Of a stretch of DNA of 64,000 nucleotides, positions 7,676 through 17,291 are shown in pieces (positions within the stretch are counted from its first letter, which is position 1; every line of letters starts with the position of its first letter). A program made the position numbers and the translations under genes. The notes below the pieces were generated by a model that worked only from the letters and a program-made list of their open reading frames with translations, did no database searches and was not told the DNA's origin. This DNA is from Massilia sp. ZL223 (lineage in GTDB: Bacteria; Pseudomonadota; Gammaproteobacteria; Burkholderiales; Burkholderiaceae_D): assembly GCF_018119395.1 (NCBI RefSeq), contig NZ_JAGPWD010000015.1:36461-100460 (forward strand). The letters run 5' to 3'.

Positions 7676-9139
7676 TTACATCAGGATGACGTCGTACTGC
7701 TCCTGGTGGTAACCCTTCTCCACCTGCAGCGAAATGCGCTTGCCGATGAAGTCGCCCAGCATCGCCAGGTGCTGGGATTCCTCTTCCAGGAACAGGTCGA
7801 CCACCTCCTGCGAGGCGACGATGCGGAATTCGCGCGGGTTGAACTGCTTGGCTTCGCGCAGCAGCTCGCGCAGGATCTCGTAGCAGATCGTGCGGCTGGT
7901 CTTGACCTGGCCCTTGCCGGAGCAGGCGGGGCAGGGTTCGCACAGGATATGGGCCAGCGATTCGCGGGTGCGCTTGCGCGTCATCTCGACCAGGCCGAGG
8001 GCGGAGAAGCCGCTCACCGAGACTTTCGTGCGGTCGCGCGCCAGGGTCTTCTTCAGCTCGGCCAGCACCGCGTTGCGGTGCTCGTTGTTCTCCATGTCGA
8101 TGAAGTCGAGGATGATGATGCCGCCCAGGTTCCGCAGGCGCAGCTGGCGCGCGATCGCGTGCGCCGCTTCCAGGTTGGTCTTGAAGATGGTGTCGGCGAA
8201 GTTGCGTCCGCCCACGAAGCCACCGGTGTTGACGTCGATGGTCGTCATCGCCTCGGTCTGGTCGACGATCAGGTAGCCGCCGGATTTCAAATCGACGCGG
8301 CGGCCCAGGGCGCGCAGGATTTCTTCCTCGACGCCGTAGAGGTCGAACAGCGGACGCTCGCCGGTGTAGTGGGTCAGGCGCGACAGCACGCTGGGCGTGT
8401 ACACCTGGGCGAAGTCGACCAGCTTCAGGTAGTTCTCGCGCGAGTCGACCTGGATGGTGGCCGTCTCGTCGTGCACGAAGTCGCGCAGCACGCGCTGGGC
8501 CAGGCTCAGGTCCTGGTAGAGCAGGGTGGTGGGCGGCTTGGTGCGCGCGCCCTGGACGATGGCGCCCCAGGTCTTGCGCAGGTAGTCGATGTCGGCCTTC
8601 AGGTCCTCGTCCGAGGCTTCCTCCGCCTGGGTGCGCACGATGTAGCCGCCTTTTTCCTCGCTCGGCAGCAGGTTCTGCATGCGGGTGCGCAGCAGTTCGC
8701 GGTCGGCTTCCTTCTCGATCTTTTGCGAGATGCCGATGTGCTGGTCCTGCGGCAGGTAGACGAGCATGCGGCCGGCGATCGAGATCTGGGTCGACAGGCG
8801 CGCACCCTTGGTGCCGATCGGGTCCTTGATCACCTGCACCGTCAATACCTGGCCGTCGAACAGCAGCTTTTCGATGGGGGTAGGAGGGGTGCCGTTGCCT
8901 TCGTGGCTGCGCGCTTCCCAGATGTCGGCCACGTGCAGGAAGGCGGCGCGTTCCAGGCCGATGTCGATGAAGGCAGATTGCATGCCCGGCAGCACGCGCA
9001 CGACCTTGCCCAGGTAGATATTCCCCGCCAACCCGCGCGTGAGCGTGCGCTCGATGTGCAGCTCCTGAACCGCGCCCTGCAGGACCAGCGCGACGCGCGT
9101 TTCCTGCGGTGTGATGTTGATGAGGATGTCTTCGTTCAT
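7676..9139 (-). CDS. rng: Ribonuclease G
   Basis: Full-length RNase E/G family endoribonuclease (487 aa). It matures the 5' end of 16S rRNA and takes part in mRNA turnover in the cytoplasm. The S1 RNA-binding domain occupies about residues 35-125 (GNIYLGKVVRVLPGMQSAFIDIG). The DNase I-like catalytic part holds DVNTGGFVGGRN and IIILDFIDMENNEHR with its metal-binding aspartates. The zinc-link cysteines are Cys403 and Cys406 (CPACSGKG). There is no long C-terminal scaffold, which separates it from RNase E. It follows maf after 93 bases that hold a GC-rich hairpin and precedes the HD gene by four bases; a maf-rng neighbourhood is common in proteobacteria. Confidence 0.96.
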   Translation of the reverse strand: MNEDILINITPQETRVALVLQGAVQELHIERTLTRGLAGNIYLGKVVRVLPGMQSAFIDIGLERAAFLHVADIWEARSHEGNGTPPTPIEKLLFDGQVLTVQVIKDPIGTKGARLSTQISIAGRMLVYLPQDQHIGISQKIEKEADRELLRTRMQNLLPSEEKGGYIVRTQAEEASDEDLKADIDYLRKTWGAIVQGARTKPPTTLLYQDLSLAQRVLRDFVHDETATIQVDSRENYLKLVDFAQVYTPSVLSRLTHYTGERPLFDLYGVEEEILRALGRRVDLKSGGYLIVDQTEAMTTIDVNTGGFVGGRNFADTIFKTNLEAAHAIARQLRLRNLGGIIILDFIDMENNEHRNAVLAELKKTLARDRTKVSVSGFSALGLVEMTRKRTRESLAHILCEPCPACSGKGQVKTSRTICYEILRELLREAKQFNPREFRIVASQEVVDLFLEEESQHLAMLGDFIGKRISLQVEKGYHQEQYDVILM

Positions 9140-9232
9140 GGACCCAGCCGTGCAATGTTGTTCAGAGTGACATGATACACGGTGGTTGGCCCGGCGGCGG
9201 AGCCGCCAGGACCAGGATGATGCGCGGCGTAT

Positions 9233-9856
9233 TTACAGGACGTAGCCGGCTTTGCGCAGCAGGTTCGCCGTCTCGAACAGCGGCAGGCCCATGATGCCGG
9301 AGTGGCTGCCTTCGATGTGCTCGATGAAGACCGCCGCCGCGCCCTGGATGCCGTAGCCGCCGGCCTTGTCGTAGGGCTCGGGCGAGGCGCAGTAGGCGCG
9401 GATCTGTTCCGGCGTGAGCTTGGCGAAGCGCACGGTCGACACTTGGGTGATCTGCTCGGCGATGTTCATGCCGTGCACGGCCACCGAGGTCAGCACCTCA
9501 TGGGTGCGGCCGGACAGGCGTTCCAGCATCTCCACCGCTTCCCTGGTGTTGGCCGGCTTGCCAAGGATCTGGCCGTCGATGGTGACGGTGGTGTCGGCCG
9601 ACAGCACCGGGCGCAGCGGCTGGCGCCGGCTCAGCACCATGTTCCAGGCGAAGGCGCCTTTTTCGCGCGCCACGCGGGCCACGTAGTCCACGGGCGCCTC
9701 GCCCGCATGCACGTCTTCACTGACGTCGGCGCCGCGCACCGGGTCGTTGCGCAGGGCCAGCAGTTCGAAGTCGACGCCGATCTGGCGCAGCAGTTCGCGC
9801 CTGCGCGGGCTCTTGGAGGCGAGATAGATTTTCTTGTCGTTAGGTCTCGTGAACAT
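9233..9856 (-). CDS. maf: Maf-type nucleoside triphosphate pyrophosphatase
   Basis: 207 aa. The N-terminal YLASKSPRRRELL motif, SADTTVTIDG and the KAGGYGIQG loop are all diagnostic of the Maf fold, which hydrolyses dTTP/UTP or modified pyrimidine NTPs to monophosphates and PPi (house-cleaning). The motif set suits the YhdE-like dTTP/UTP branch, although the insertion after residue 40 is slightly long. The start is ATG 9856, five bases after the rlmH stop. The longer open frame upstream simply overlaps rlmH and is rejected. Confidence 0.93.
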   Translation of the reverse strand: MFTRPNDKKIYLASKSPRRRELLRQIGVDFELLALRNDPVRGADVSEDVHAGEAPVDYVARVAREKGAFAWNMVLSRRQPLRPVLSADTTVTIDGQILGKPANTREAVEMLERLSGRTHEVLTSVAVHGMNIAEQITQVSTVRFAKLTPEQIRAYCASPEPYDKAGGYGIQGAAAVFIEHIEGSHSGIMGLPLFETANLLRKAGYVL

Positions 9857-9861
9857 GGCGC

Positions 9862-10332
9862 TCAGACGCGGTGGTAAGGATGGTTCTGGGTGATGGTCCA
9901 GGCACGGTACAACTGTTCCGCCAGCATGACGCGCACGATTCCGTGCGGCAGCGTCATGCTGGAGATGCGGATCATGCCTTCGGCGCGCGCCTTCAGCTCC
10001 GGATCGAGGCCGTCGGCCCCGCCGATCAGGAAGGCGGTGTCGCGCCCGTCCTGCTGCCATTGCTCCAGCTGGCGCGACAGGCCGACACTGGTCAGGTCCT
10101 TGCCGCGCTCATCCAGTGCAATGATGCGCACGCCTTTCGGCAGCACCGCTTCGATGCGCTCGCGTTCGAGCGCCATCGCGGTGGCCGCCGTCTTGCTGCC
10201 GGACCGTTCGACCGGCTTGATTTCCTTGAGCACGATGCGCAGCTCGGGCGGCATGCGCTTGACGTACTCGGCAAAGCCGGTCTCGATCCAGGCCGGCATC
10301 TTGTGGCCGACCGCAACAATCATCAACTGCAT
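9862..10332 (-). CDS. rlmH: 23S rRNA pseudouridine-1915 N3-methyltransferase
   Basis: 156 aa SPOUT-class methyltransferase that methylates pseudouridine 1915 in helix 69 of 23S rRNA using SAM. The SAM-binding knot is visible at FLIGGADGL and the C-terminal [21 protein letters not shown] plus NHPYH motif is nearly invariant in the family. It starts six bases after rsfS stops and ends five bases before maf. The rsfS-rlmH pairing is widely conserved and ties both to the large ribosomal subunit. Confidence 0.96.
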   Translation of the reverse strand: MQLMIVAVGHKMPAWIETGFAEYVKRMPPELRIVLKEIKPVERSGSKTAATAMALERERIEAVLPKGVRIIALDERGKDLTSVGLSRQLEQWQQDGRDTAFLIGGADGLDPELKARAEGMIRISSMTLPHGIVRVMLAEQLYRAWTITQNHPYHRV

Positions 10333-10338
10333 GAAGGC

Positions 10339-11016
10339 TTACTCGGCCGCTTTCTTCACGCGGCGGATCACCTTCTTCACCGGCGCCTCGTCGGCTGCCG
10401 GCGCTGCCGTCTTGGCGGCGCGCTTCGGCGGCTTGGCCTTCAGCGCTTCGACGGCCGCGGTTTCGCTCTTGCTCGGCGCTACCTTGACGGTCTTGCCGGT
10501 CGGGACCTTTTTGGCGGCCGGTTTCTTGGCGGCGGTTTCGGTTGCAGCTTTCTTGGCCGCGGGCTTGCGCTCGCGCACCGGCTTGGCTTCCGGCTGCTCC
10601 TGGTTGGCCGCCAGGTGCTTGGACTTGGTCTTCGGCGCGTCCGCTTCCGCCGCTTCCGGGGTCGACTTGCGCTTGGCCGCGCCCAGCTTGACCGGCTTCT
10701 CGCCCCAGATTTCTTCCAGGCGGTAGTACTGGCGGATCGCCGGCTGCATGATGTGGACGATCATGTCGCCCAGGTCCACCAGCACCCATTCGCCGGTGTC
10801 TTCGCCTTCCAGGCCAACCACGTCGCCGCCTGCGGCCTTGACCTTGTCGCGCACCGACGCAGCCAGCGCCTTGGTCTGGCGGTTCGAGGTGCCCGAGACC
10901 ACGGCGATGCGGTCGAACAGGCTGGTCAGGTGGGTGGTGTCGAACAGGACGATGTCCTGGCCCTTGACGTCTTCCAGGGCGTCGACGACCAGCGTTTGCA
11001 GTTTCTTGATATCCAT
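10339..11016 (-). CDS. rsfS: Ribosomal silencing factor RsfS with a long basic tail
   Basis: The first about 115 residues are a standard RsfS/Iojap domain (VVDALEDVKGQDIVLFD, SGTSNRQTKALA, EWVLVDLGDMIVHIM, YYRLEEIW). This domain binds ribosomal protein uL14 and blocks subunit joining in starved cells. The remaining about 110 residues are a low-complexity Lys/Ala/Pro extension (KPAAKKAATETAAKKPAAKK and similar) unlike the short bacterial norm of about 105-150 aa, and reminiscent of histone H1-like tails. Its ATG shares one base with the nadD stop (TAATG), so it is translationally coupled in the hemF-nadD-rsfS-rlmH-maf order. The tail may add RNA or ribosome contacts; that is inference. Confidence 0.93.
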   Translation of the reverse strand: MDIKKLQTLVVDALEDVKGQDIVLFDTTHLTSLFDRIAVVSGTSNRQTKALAASVRDKVKAAGGDVVGLEGEDTGEWVLVDLGDMIVHIMQPAIRQYYRLEEIWGEKPVKLGAAKRKSTPEAAEADAPKTKSKHLAANQEQPEAKPVRERKPAAKKAATETAAKKPAAKKVPTGKTVKVAPSKSETAAVEALKAKPPKRAAKTAAPAADEAPVKKVIRRVKKAAE

Positions 11017-11663
11017 TAGTTTTTATATAGGTTGTGTTGTTGAATATAGTCTAGCACTTGCGCCATCACCAGCGCGCTAGCGTCTGCGCCCGAGCGCAGG
11101 GCCTCGCGGATCCGGGTGGCGGAAATATCGACCGCCAGCGTATGCGCCAGACAAACTTTTCCGTGCGGGCTATTCCGCACTGCGTCCGGCGTTGCAAGCC
11201 GCGCGGACAATTCTTGGGCGACGGCGGGCGGCAGCTTGTCGCTGGCCAGCTCGTAGCCGGGGCGTGCGGCCACGCCCAGGCTGGCCAGGTCGAACAGCGC
11301 ATGCCATTCGCGCCAGCTGTCGAGCTTTTGCAGCTGGTCGGCGCCCATCAGGAACACGATGGAAGCGTCCGGGCCCAGCTCGGCGCGCAGGGCGCGCAGG
11401 GTGTCCACCGTGTAGGTCGGCTGGCCGCGCTCGATTTCCTGCAGATCCAGCAGCACCGGGAAAGGCTTGTCCTTGAAGGCCAGTTCCAGCATGGCGACGC
11501 GGTCCGCATCGCTGGCCTGCAGCGCGCCTTTTTGCCAAGGACGGGCCGGCAGTACGCGCAGCTGGTCGGGTTGCAGCAGATCGGCGAACAGCTCGGCCAG
11601 TGCGACGTGGCCGTGATGCACTGGGTCAAAACTTCCTCCCAGCAAGGCAACGCAGAAGGTCAC
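11016..11663 (-). CDS. nadD: Nicotinate-nucleotide adenylyltransferase
   Basis: 215 aa. Joins ATP and nicotinate mononucleotide to make deamido-NAD in NAD synthesis. The N-terminal [11 protein letters not shown] motif is the nucleotidyltransferase HxGH signature, and the C-terminal [10 protein letters not shown] segment is the matching ISxTxxR phosphate-binding motif. The start is GTG at 11663, which overlaps the hemF stop as GTGA. No upstream in-frame ATG precedes the GGSFDP motif at the right distance. The stop shares a base with the rsfS ATG. Translation of hemF, nadD and rsfS is therefore likely coupled in sequence. Confidence 0.95.
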   Translation of the reverse strand: MTFCVALLGGSFDPVHHGHVALAELFADLLQPDQLRVLPARPWQKGALQASDADRVAMLELAFKDKPFPVLLDLQEIERGQPTYTVDTLRALRAELGPDASIVFLMGADQLQKLDSWREWHALFDLASLGVAARPGYELASDKLPPAVAQELSARLATPDAVRNSPHGKVCLAHTLAVDISATRIREALRSGADASALVMAQVLDYIQQHNLYKN

Positions 11664-12571
11664 GACGCCAGCCAGTCCCGGTGGACCAGGAAGTCCGAAT
11701 ACAGCTGGGCCTCGAGGCTGCCGGGTTCCGGATGCCAGTCGTAGCGCCATTTCACGATCGGCGGCATCGACATCAGGATGGCCTCGGTGCGGCCGCCCGA
11801 CTGCAGGCCGAACAGGGTGCCGCGGTCCCAGACCAGGTTGAACTCGACATAGCGGCCCCGGCGGTAAGCCTGGAAGTCGCGTTCGCGTTCGCCGTAGGGC
11901 GTGTCCTTGCGCGCCTTCAGGATCGGCAGGTAGGCGCCGAGGAAGCTGTCGCCCACGCTCTGGACCATCGCGAAGGACTGGTCGAAGTCCACTTCGTTGA
12001 AGTCGTCGAAGAAGATGCCGCCCACGCCGCGCGGCTCCTTGCGGTGCTTCAGGTAGAAGTATTCGTCGCACCACTTCTTGAAGCGCGCGTGCAGGTCGCC
12101 GCCATAGGGCGCGAGCGCGTCGTGGCAGGCCTGGTGGAAGTGGCGGACATCGATCGCGTTGCCGTAGTAGGGCGTCAGGTCCATGCCGCCGCCGAACCAC
12201 CAGACCGGTTCCTTGCCTTCCGCCGTGGCTTCGAAGAAGCGCACGTTCATGTGCACGGTGGGGGCGTAGGGGTTACGCGGGTGCAGGACCAGCGACACGC
12301 CCATGGCTTCCCAGGCGCGGCCCGCCAGTTCCGGGCGCGCGGCCATGGCCGACGGCGGCAGGCTGGCGCCCATCACGTGCGAGAAATTCACCCCGCCGCG
12401 CTCGATCACATTGCCTTCCTCGATCAGGCGCGAGATCCCGCCGCCGCCTTCCGGCCGTTCCCAGGCGTCGCGCAGGAAGGGCTTGCCGTCGACTTCCTCG
12501 AGGGCTTGCACGATGCGGGCCTGGAGCGCGAGCAGCCAGGCTTTGACGGCGTGGGGGGACGGGGTGGACAT
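11660..12571 (-). CDS. hemF: Oxygen-dependent coproporphyrinogen III oxidase
   Basis: 303 aa, full length. Converts coproporphyrinogen III to protoporphyrinogen IX with O2 in haem synthesis. Diagnostic segments are [37 protein letters not shown] and the C-terminal [20 protein letters not shown]. The chosen ATG begins [14 protein letters not shown]; the frame continues upstream into the repeat region but without family-like sequence. It is the first gene after the inverted repeat that separates it from purD, so a promoter probably lies in 12572-12668. Confidence 0.96.
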   Translation of the reverse strand: MSTPSPHAVKAWLLALQARIVQALEEVDGKPFLRDAWERPEGGGGISRLIEEGNVIERGGVNFSHVMGASLPPSAMAARPELAGRAWEAMGVSLVLHPRNPYAPTVHMNVRFFEATAEGKEPVWWFGGGMDLTPYYGNAIDVRHFHQACHDALAPYGGDLHARFKKWCDEYFYLKHRKEPRGVGGIFFDDFNEVDFDQSFAMVQSVGDSFLGAYLPILKARKDTPYGERERDFQAYRRGRYVEFNLVWDRGTLFGLQSGGRTEAILMSMPPIVKWRYDWHPEPGSLEAQLYSDFLVHRDWLAS

Positions 12572-12668
12572 GCGGATCGGATAAGCTTGTGAAAAGTGGG
12601 CAGATTGTACACCTGCCGTTAAGGTGTTGAGATGTTTGGTGTTCGCTGGGTGTTTCGGCTGCTCGAAG

Positions 12669-12789
12669 AAACTTGGGTTCCGGCCTTCGCCGGAACGACG
12701 GTCTTGAAGCGGGTGGCTGAAAATCGCTGATCTGATTTCGGCCACGTCCCTTAGCACGTCGTTCCGGCGCAGGCCGGAACCCAAGTTTG
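12669..12789. repeat. REP-like inverted repeat pair (two 32-bp arms)
   Basis: The left arm at 12669-12700 and the right arm at 12758-12789 are reverse complements of each other at 31 of 32 positions, with a 57-base loop. Each arm is itself a small stem (TTCCGGC-GAAG-GCCGGAA) flanked by CCCAAGTTT. It lies between the 3' end of purD and hemF. A second, single copy with compensating base changes lies at 15753-15784 and a decayed half-copy near 18432. The arrangement fits a dispersed REP/BIME-like element. Confidence 0.8.
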
Positions 12790-12829
12790 TGTGCGTACCC
12801 GCTGGCGAGAGCTCAGCGATAACGCGGAC

Positions 12830-14095
12830 TTACTTCACCCCACGCCACCCGATATCGCGGCGGTACTGCGCGCCGTTGAAGTGGATCTTCTCCACCGTAT
12901 CGTAGGCCTGCTTCTGCGCCATCTTGACGCTGTCGCCCAGGCCGACCACGCACAGCACGCGGCCGCCGCTGGTCTGCAGGGTGCCGCCCACCATCTGGGT
13001 GCCGGCGTGGAAGGTCACGCATTCCGGGGTCTCCGGCGGAATGCCGTCGATGATGTCGCCCTTGCGCGGGCTTTCCGGATAGCCTTCGGCGGCCATCACG
13101 ACGCCCACCGCGGTGCGGCGGTCCCATTCCAGTTCCACGGCGTCCAGGGTGCCGTTGCAGGCGTGGTCCACGACGCTCAGGAGGTCGCTCTTCAGGCGCG
13201 CCATGATCGGCTGCGTCTCCGGGTCGCCCATGCGGCAGTTGAATTCCAGGGTGCGCGGGTTGCCTTCGGCGTCGATCATCAGGCCGGCGTACAGGAAGCC
13301 GGTGAAGACGATGCCGTCCTTGGCCATGCCCTGGATGGTCGGGTTGATGATCTCGCGCATCACGCGCGCGTGCATCGACGGGGTCACGATCGGGGCGGGG
13401 GAGTAGGCGCCCATGCCGCCCGTGTTCGGGCCTTCGTCCTGGTCCTTGAGGCGCTTGTGATCCTGGCTGGTGGCCAGGGGCAGCACGTTCTTGCCGTCGC
13501 ACATGACGATGAAGCTGGCTTCTTCGCCGGCCAGGAATTCCTCGATCACGATGCGCGCGCCGGCGTCGCCGAAGGCGTTATCCGACAGCATGTGGTCGAC
13601 GGCCGCGTGGGCCTCGTCCAGGGTCATCGCCACCACCACGCCCTTGCCGGCCGCCAGGCCGTCGGCCTTGATGACGATCGGGGCGCCGTTGGCGTTGACG
13701 TAGTCGTGCGCTTGCGCCGCGTCCGAGAAGCTCTGGTACTTGGCGGTCGGGATGCCGTGGCGCTGCATGAAGGCCTTGGCGAAGTCCTTCGAGCTTTCCA
13801 GCTGCGCCGCTTCCTTGGTCGGGCCGAAGATCTTGAGGCCGCGCGCGCGGAACAGGTTGACGATGCCGGCGGCCAGCGGCGCTTCCGGGCCCACCAGGGT
13901 CAGGTTGATGCCTTCGGCCACCACGAAGTCGGCCAGGGCCGCCGGGTCCGTGATCCCGACGTTGACCAGGTGCGGATCGAGTTCGGTGCCGCCGTTGCCT
14001 GGGGCGACGAAGACGGTCTGGACGCGTTCGGATTGGGCCAGTTTCCAGGCCAGGGCGTGTTCACGGCCGCCCGAGCCGACTACGAGGATTTTCAT
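12830..14095 (-). CDS. purD: Phosphoribosylamine-glycine ligase
   Basis: 421 aa ATP-grasp ligase of purine synthesis, joining phosphoribosylamine and glycine. The N-terminal MKILVVGSGGREHALAWKL and VAPGNGGT are the family start. ATP-grasp elements follow (IVIKADGLAAGKGV, IVIEEFLAGEEASF), then DHKRLKDQDEGPNTGGMGAYSPAP and LEFNCRMGDPETQ. It starts 13 bases after the yebC stop and so is likely co-transcribed with it. The 3' end runs into the REP-like inverted repeat. Confidence 0.97.
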   Translation of the reverse strand: MKILVVGSGGREHALAWKLAQSERVQTVFVAPGNGGTELDPHLVNVGITDPAALADFVVAEGINLTLVGPEAPLAAGIVNLFRARGLKIFGPTKEAAQLESSKDFAKAFMQRHGIPTAKYQSFSDAAQAHDYVNANGAPIVIKADGLAAGKGVVVAMTLDEAHAAVDHMLSDNAFGDAGARIVIEEFLAGEEASFIVMCDGKNVLPLATSQDHKRLKDQDEGPNTGGMGAYSPAPIVTPSMHARVMREIINPTIQGMAKDGIVFTGFLYAGLMIDAEGNPRTLEFNCRMGDPETQPIMARLKSDLLSVVDHACNGTLDAVELEWDRRTAVGVVMAAEGYPESPRKGDIIDGIPPETPECVTFHAGTQMVGGTLQTSGGRVLCVVGLGDSVKMAQKQAYDTVEKIHFNGAQYRRDIGWRGVK

Positions 14096-14108
14096 GGGAG
14101 CTTCCGGT

Positions 14109-14834
14109 TTATTCTTCGATCACGGCGTTGGTGTACACCTCCTGGACGTCGTCCAGGTTTTCCAGCGCGTCGAGCAGCTTCTGCATCTTGAGGGCGTCTT
14201 CGCCGGTGAACACGGTTTCGGTGGCCGGCTTCATGATGACTTCCGCCACTTCGGCCTTGAAGCCGGCTTTTTCCAGCGCGTCCTTCACGCCGGCGAAGGC
14301 GAACGGGTCGCACAGCACTTCGAAGCCGCCTTCCTCGTCGGGGATCACGTCGTCGGCGCCGGCTTCCAGCGCCGCTTCCATCAGCTTGTCCTCTTCCACG
14401 CCCGGCGCGAACAGGAACTGGCCGGTGTGCTTGAACATGAAGGCCACCGAACCCTCGGTGCCCATGTTGCCGCCGAATTTGCTGAAGGCGTGGCGCACTT
14501 CGGCCACGGTACGCACGCGGTTGTCGGTCATGCAGTCGACGATGATCGCCGCGCCGCCGATGCCGTAGCCTTCGTAGCGGACTTCTTCGTAGTTGACGCC
14601 TTCCAGGCCGCCCGATCCGCGCTGGATCGCGCGGGTGACGTTATCCTTCGGCATGTTCGCGTCGGCCGCCTTGTCCACGGCGAGGCGCAGGCGCGGGTTG
14701 GTGGCGACGTCGCCGCCGCCCATGCGGGCGGCCACGGTGATTTCCTTGATCAGGCGCGTCCAGATCTTGCCGCGCTTGGCGTCGGTGGCGGCTTTCTTAT
14801 GCTTGATGTTGGCCCATTTGCTGTGTCCAGCCAT
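14109..14834 (-). CDS. yebC: YebC/PmpR family transcriptional or translational regulator
   Basis: 241 aa, full length. The N-terminus [14 protein letters not shown] is nearly invariant in the family, followed by [14 protein letters not shown] and [13 protein letters not shown] segments and the C-terminal DVQEVYTN. YebC-family proteins have been described as DNA-binding regulators and, more recently, as factors that relieve ribosome stalling at proline-rich sequences; the sequence does not decide between these. ATG 14834 is chosen because all family members start here; the longer open frame upstream has no similarity. First gene of the yebC-purD unit. Confidence 0.95.
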   Translation of the reverse strand: MAGHSKWANIKHKKAATDAKRGKIWTRLIKEITVAARMGGGDVATNPRLRLAVDKAADANMPKDNVTRAIQRGSGGLEGVNYEEVRYEGYGIGGAAIIVDCMTDNRVRTVAEVRHAFSKFGGNMGTEGSVAFMFKHTGQFLFAPGVEEDKLMEAALEAGADDVIPDEEGGFEVLCDPFAFAGVKDALEKAGFKAEVAEVIMKPATETVFTGEDALKMQKLLDALENLDDVQEVYTNAVIEE

Positions 14835-14937
14835 GTCGAGAATCCTTAGACGAGAAGGGAGGGCCACCGCCCTCCCAGAATGCAAGAGTGGCCGACATTC
14901 TAACATAGGCCCCTCTTGCAAAATCGCCGGGTCTGAC

Positions 14938-15717
14938 TTATGGAAACAACAAGCGGGTTCCCCAGACCAGGAGCGCGAGCCCTCCCAGGCAGGCGATCCA
15001 GTGGCCTCCGCGCAGCTTGATTTCGGCCGGCGCCAGCACCAGCAGGACGGCGGCCGGGGCTGGGTGGACCGGCCCGGACGCCAGCGGCAGCAGCATCAGG
15101 AGCCAGATGCTGCCCATGCAGGTGCGCGAGTGGCCGATGCCGCGGCACAGGGCGCTCCAGGTGTCGTCGCGCCAGTCGGCCAGGAGCGCCGGCAGCGGGG
15201 TGCGGCAGTGCTCCAGGCAGTCGTGCTTGGGGGGCAGCCACTGGTAAATACCGGCCGCCACCAGCGCCAGGCCGAGGGCCGCCGGGTAGCGCACCGCCAT
15301 GGACTCGTCGAGCATGCCGGCGTCGTGCAGGGTCCACTGCATCAGGCTTGCCAGGAGCGCGAACAGGGCGCAGGGAATGAGGTGGCCGAGCACGAACAGC
15401 GCCGTGCGCAGGCGGGGCAGGGGCGCGCCGTGCCAGCGCGCGGCCCGCGCGACCAGCACCGTGGGACGGACCGCGAGCGGCAGCATGACGGCGGCGGCCA
15501 TGCCGGCCCAGAGCGCGAAGACCAGGGCCAGCTGGCCGGCGCCATAGGGGGCCGGTTCCGGCGGTTTCTGGGCGGGCGGGACAGCGGCGGGACCCGTGGA
15601 CAGGGCGCCGACCAGGAGCACCAGCCAGCACAGGATGGCCACCAGGGTCAGCCAGGCCAGGCCCAGGCGGACCTGGCGCTCGGTGGGGGCGTGGCTTCCG
15701 GTTTCGATAAGGTTCAT
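14938..15717 (-). CDS. DUF2182 family polytopic membrane protein (259 aa)
   Basis: About six hydrophobic segments are visible (for example [20 protein letters not shown] at 20-39, [40 protein letters not shown]). A cytoplasmic or periplasmic loop carries [11 protein letters not shown] (Cys167 and Cys171), the DUF2182 hallmark thought to bind metal. [15 protein letters not shown] follows. The family is a predicted metal-binding integral membrane protein of unknown role. AAGGAG precedes ATG 15717. Downstream is yebC on the same strand after about 100 bases, and upstream is a REP-like single copy. Confidence 0.78.
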   Translation of the reverse strand: MNLIETGSHAPTERQVRLGLAWLTLVAILCWLVLLVGALSTGPAAVPPAQKPPEPAPYGAGQLALVFALWAGMAAAVMLPLAVRPTVLVARAARWHGAPLPRLRTALFVLGHLIPCALFALLASLMQWTLHDAGMLDESMAVRYPAALGLALVAAGIYQWLPPKHDCLEHCRTPLPALLADWRDDTWSALCRGIGHSRTCMGSIWLLMLLPLASGPVHPAPAAVLLVLAPAEIKLRGGHWIACLGGLALLVWGTRLLFP

Positions 15718-15752
15718 TGTGGGGCTCCTTGATGCGCCGTCGGGACGCCGGC

Positions 15753-15784
15753 AAACTTGGGCCCCCGCCTTCGCGGGGGAGACG
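15753..15784. repeat. Single REP-like unit, covarying with the 12669 repeat
   Basis: The unit begins with the same AAACTTGGG as 12669-12700 and has the same stem-loop plan. The stem is CCCCCGC-CTTC-GCGGGGG instead of TTCCGGC-CTTC-GCCGGAA. The bases that differ on one side of the stem are matched on the other, so the hairpin is kept. It is in the 244-base gap between the divergent DUF2182 and EamA genes. Confidence 0.7.
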
Positions 15785-15961
15785 GTTTCAAGGCTGGTGG
15801 CGGGAGATCGCGTTGCGGCCTGCATGGGCTTGCAAACGCGGGTGGAAAGACGGTCGGCATTGGTTTCCCCTGTCGTTGATGTGTTCTGTTCGACCGTTCG
15901 TCCGCACCGGCGTTCAGCGGCCCCGTCAGCAGAGCCGGCTCAGGCGTTCTACAATCGACGG

Positions 15962-16882
15962 ATGAACAAGAGTCTCGCCGCCAATCCTGCATCTCCTTTA
16001 CCACGCTCCGCCCTCGTCGCCGGTCTCTCCATCGCCATCGCGGGCGCCGTCTTGTTTTCGACGAAGGCGGTGGTCGCAAAACTGCTGTACCGGTACCACA
16101 TCGATGCCGTTACATTGATCGCGTTCAGAATGCTGTTCTCGCTGCCGGTGTTCGCCGCGGTGGCGATCTGGAAGATGCGCGCCGGGCCGCCGCTCACCCC
16201 CTCGGACCGCTGGCGCATCGCCGGGCTGGGCCTGGTCGGCTACTACCTGTCGAGCTACCTCGACTTCCTCGGGCTGCAGCACATCTCGGCCGGGCTGGAG
16301 CGCCTGATCCTGTTCCTGACGCCGACCTTCGTCCTGGCCATCAATGCCGTGTTCTTCAAGCGGCGCGTCAAGCCAGTCGAGTGGGGCGCCCTGGGGCTGG
16401 CGTATTGCGGCATCGTGCTGGTGTTCGTGCACGACCTGGGCGGAGGCGCCGGCAGCACCGTGCTCGGTTCGCTGTTCGTGCTGGGCTCGGCGATCGCCTA
16501 TGCGGTCTACCTGCTGGGCTCGGGCGAGATGGTGCGCCGCATCGGCTCGCTGCGCCTGGTGGCCTATGCGATGTGCGTGTCGAGCGCGGCCTGCATCCTG
16601 CAGTTCTTCGTCGTGCATCCGCCGGGCGTGCTGATCCAGCCGGCGCCGGTTTACATGCTCTCGCTCGTGAATGGAGTATTCTGTACGATCTTCCCGGTAT
16701 TTATGACCATGGCCGCGGTACAGCGCATCGGCGCCGCGACCGCCTCGCAGGCAGGCATGATCGGACCGGCGTCGACGCTGTTCTTCGGCGCCCTCATTCT
16801 CGGGGAGCCGATCACGGCGGTGCAGCTGGCCGGCACCGGGCTTGTGCTTGTGGGGATTTATCTTCTGTCGCTCAAAAAATGA
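15962..16882 (+). CDS. EamA/DMT-superfamily transporter (306 aa)
   Basis: Ten hydrophobic segments in two EamA repeats (first [23 protein letters not shown], second [23 protein letters not shown]) mark a drug/metabolite exporter of the inner membrane. Conserved turns such as [17 protein letters not shown] and [20 protein letters not shown] are present. The substrate cannot be read from sequence. The stop overlaps the mgsA start as ATGA, so the two are translated together. Promoter elements probably lie in the 15785-15961 gap. Confidence 0.88.
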   Translation: MNKSLAANPASPLPRSALVAGLSIAIAGAVLFSTKAVVAKLLYRYHIDAVTLIAFRMLFSLPVFAAVAIWKMRAGPPLTPSDRWRIAGLGLVGYYLSSYLDFLGLQHISAGLERLILFLTPTFVLAINAVFFKRRVKPVEWGALGLAYCGIVLVFVHDLGGGAGSTVLGSLFVLGSAIAYAVYLLGSGEMVRRIGSLRLVAYAMCVSSAACILQFFVVHPPGVLIQPAPVYMLSLVNGVFCTIFPVFMTMAAVQRIGAATASQAGMIGPASTLFFGALILGEPITAVQLAGTGLVLVGIYLLSLKK

Positions 16883-17274
16883 CCAAACCGACCCAGCCAC
16901 GCATTGCGCTCATCGCGCACGACAAGAAAAAAGACGACATGATCAAGCTCGCGGGCGAGTACCGCGAGTTCCTGCAGACCTGCATCCTGTCGGCCACCGG
17001 GACCACCGGCGGACGCCTGATCAACGAACTCGGCCTGCAGGTCGAGCGCATGCACTCCGGCCCGGTGGGCGGCGACCTGCAGATCGGCGCCCAGCTGGTG
17101 AACGGCCAGATCGACTGCGTGATCTTCCTGCGCGACCCGATGACGCCGCAGCCGCACGAACCCGACATCAACGCCCTGGTCCGCGCCTGCGACGTGCACA
17201 ACATCGCCTGCGCGACCAATGTCTCGACTGCGCACCTGGTGCTGTCGCAGCTGCGGGCCGCGTTCGCCAAGTAA
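16879..17274 (+). CDS. mgsA: Methylglyoxal synthase
   Basis: 131 aa. Converts dihydroxyacetone phosphate to methylglyoxal and phosphate, a bypass that relieves sugar-phosphate stress. His14 (LIAHDKKK), Asp66 ([12 protein letters not shown]), His93 and Asp96 (PHEPDINAL) match the spacing of the catalytic residues of the E. coli enzyme (H19, D71, H98, D101). Its ATG lies inside the stop region of the EamA gene, and quinone oxidoreductase follows after 17 bases, so a three- or four-gene unit is likely. The coupling to a transporter is unusual. Confidence 0.95.
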   Translation: MTKPTQPRIALIAHDKKKDDMIKLAGEYREFLQTCILSATGTTGGRLINELGLQVERMHSGPVGGDLQIGAQLVNGQIDCVIFLRDPMTPQPHEPDINALVRACDVHNIACATNVSTAHLVLSQLRAAFAK

Positions 17275-17291
17275 TCCACCAAGGAGGTCCC

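Noticed and set aside
9140..9232. GC-rich GGCGGC/GCCGCC hairpin between maf and rng as a terminator
   Set aside because: There is no T-run after it on the minus strand, so it is at most a mild attenuator or chance structure.
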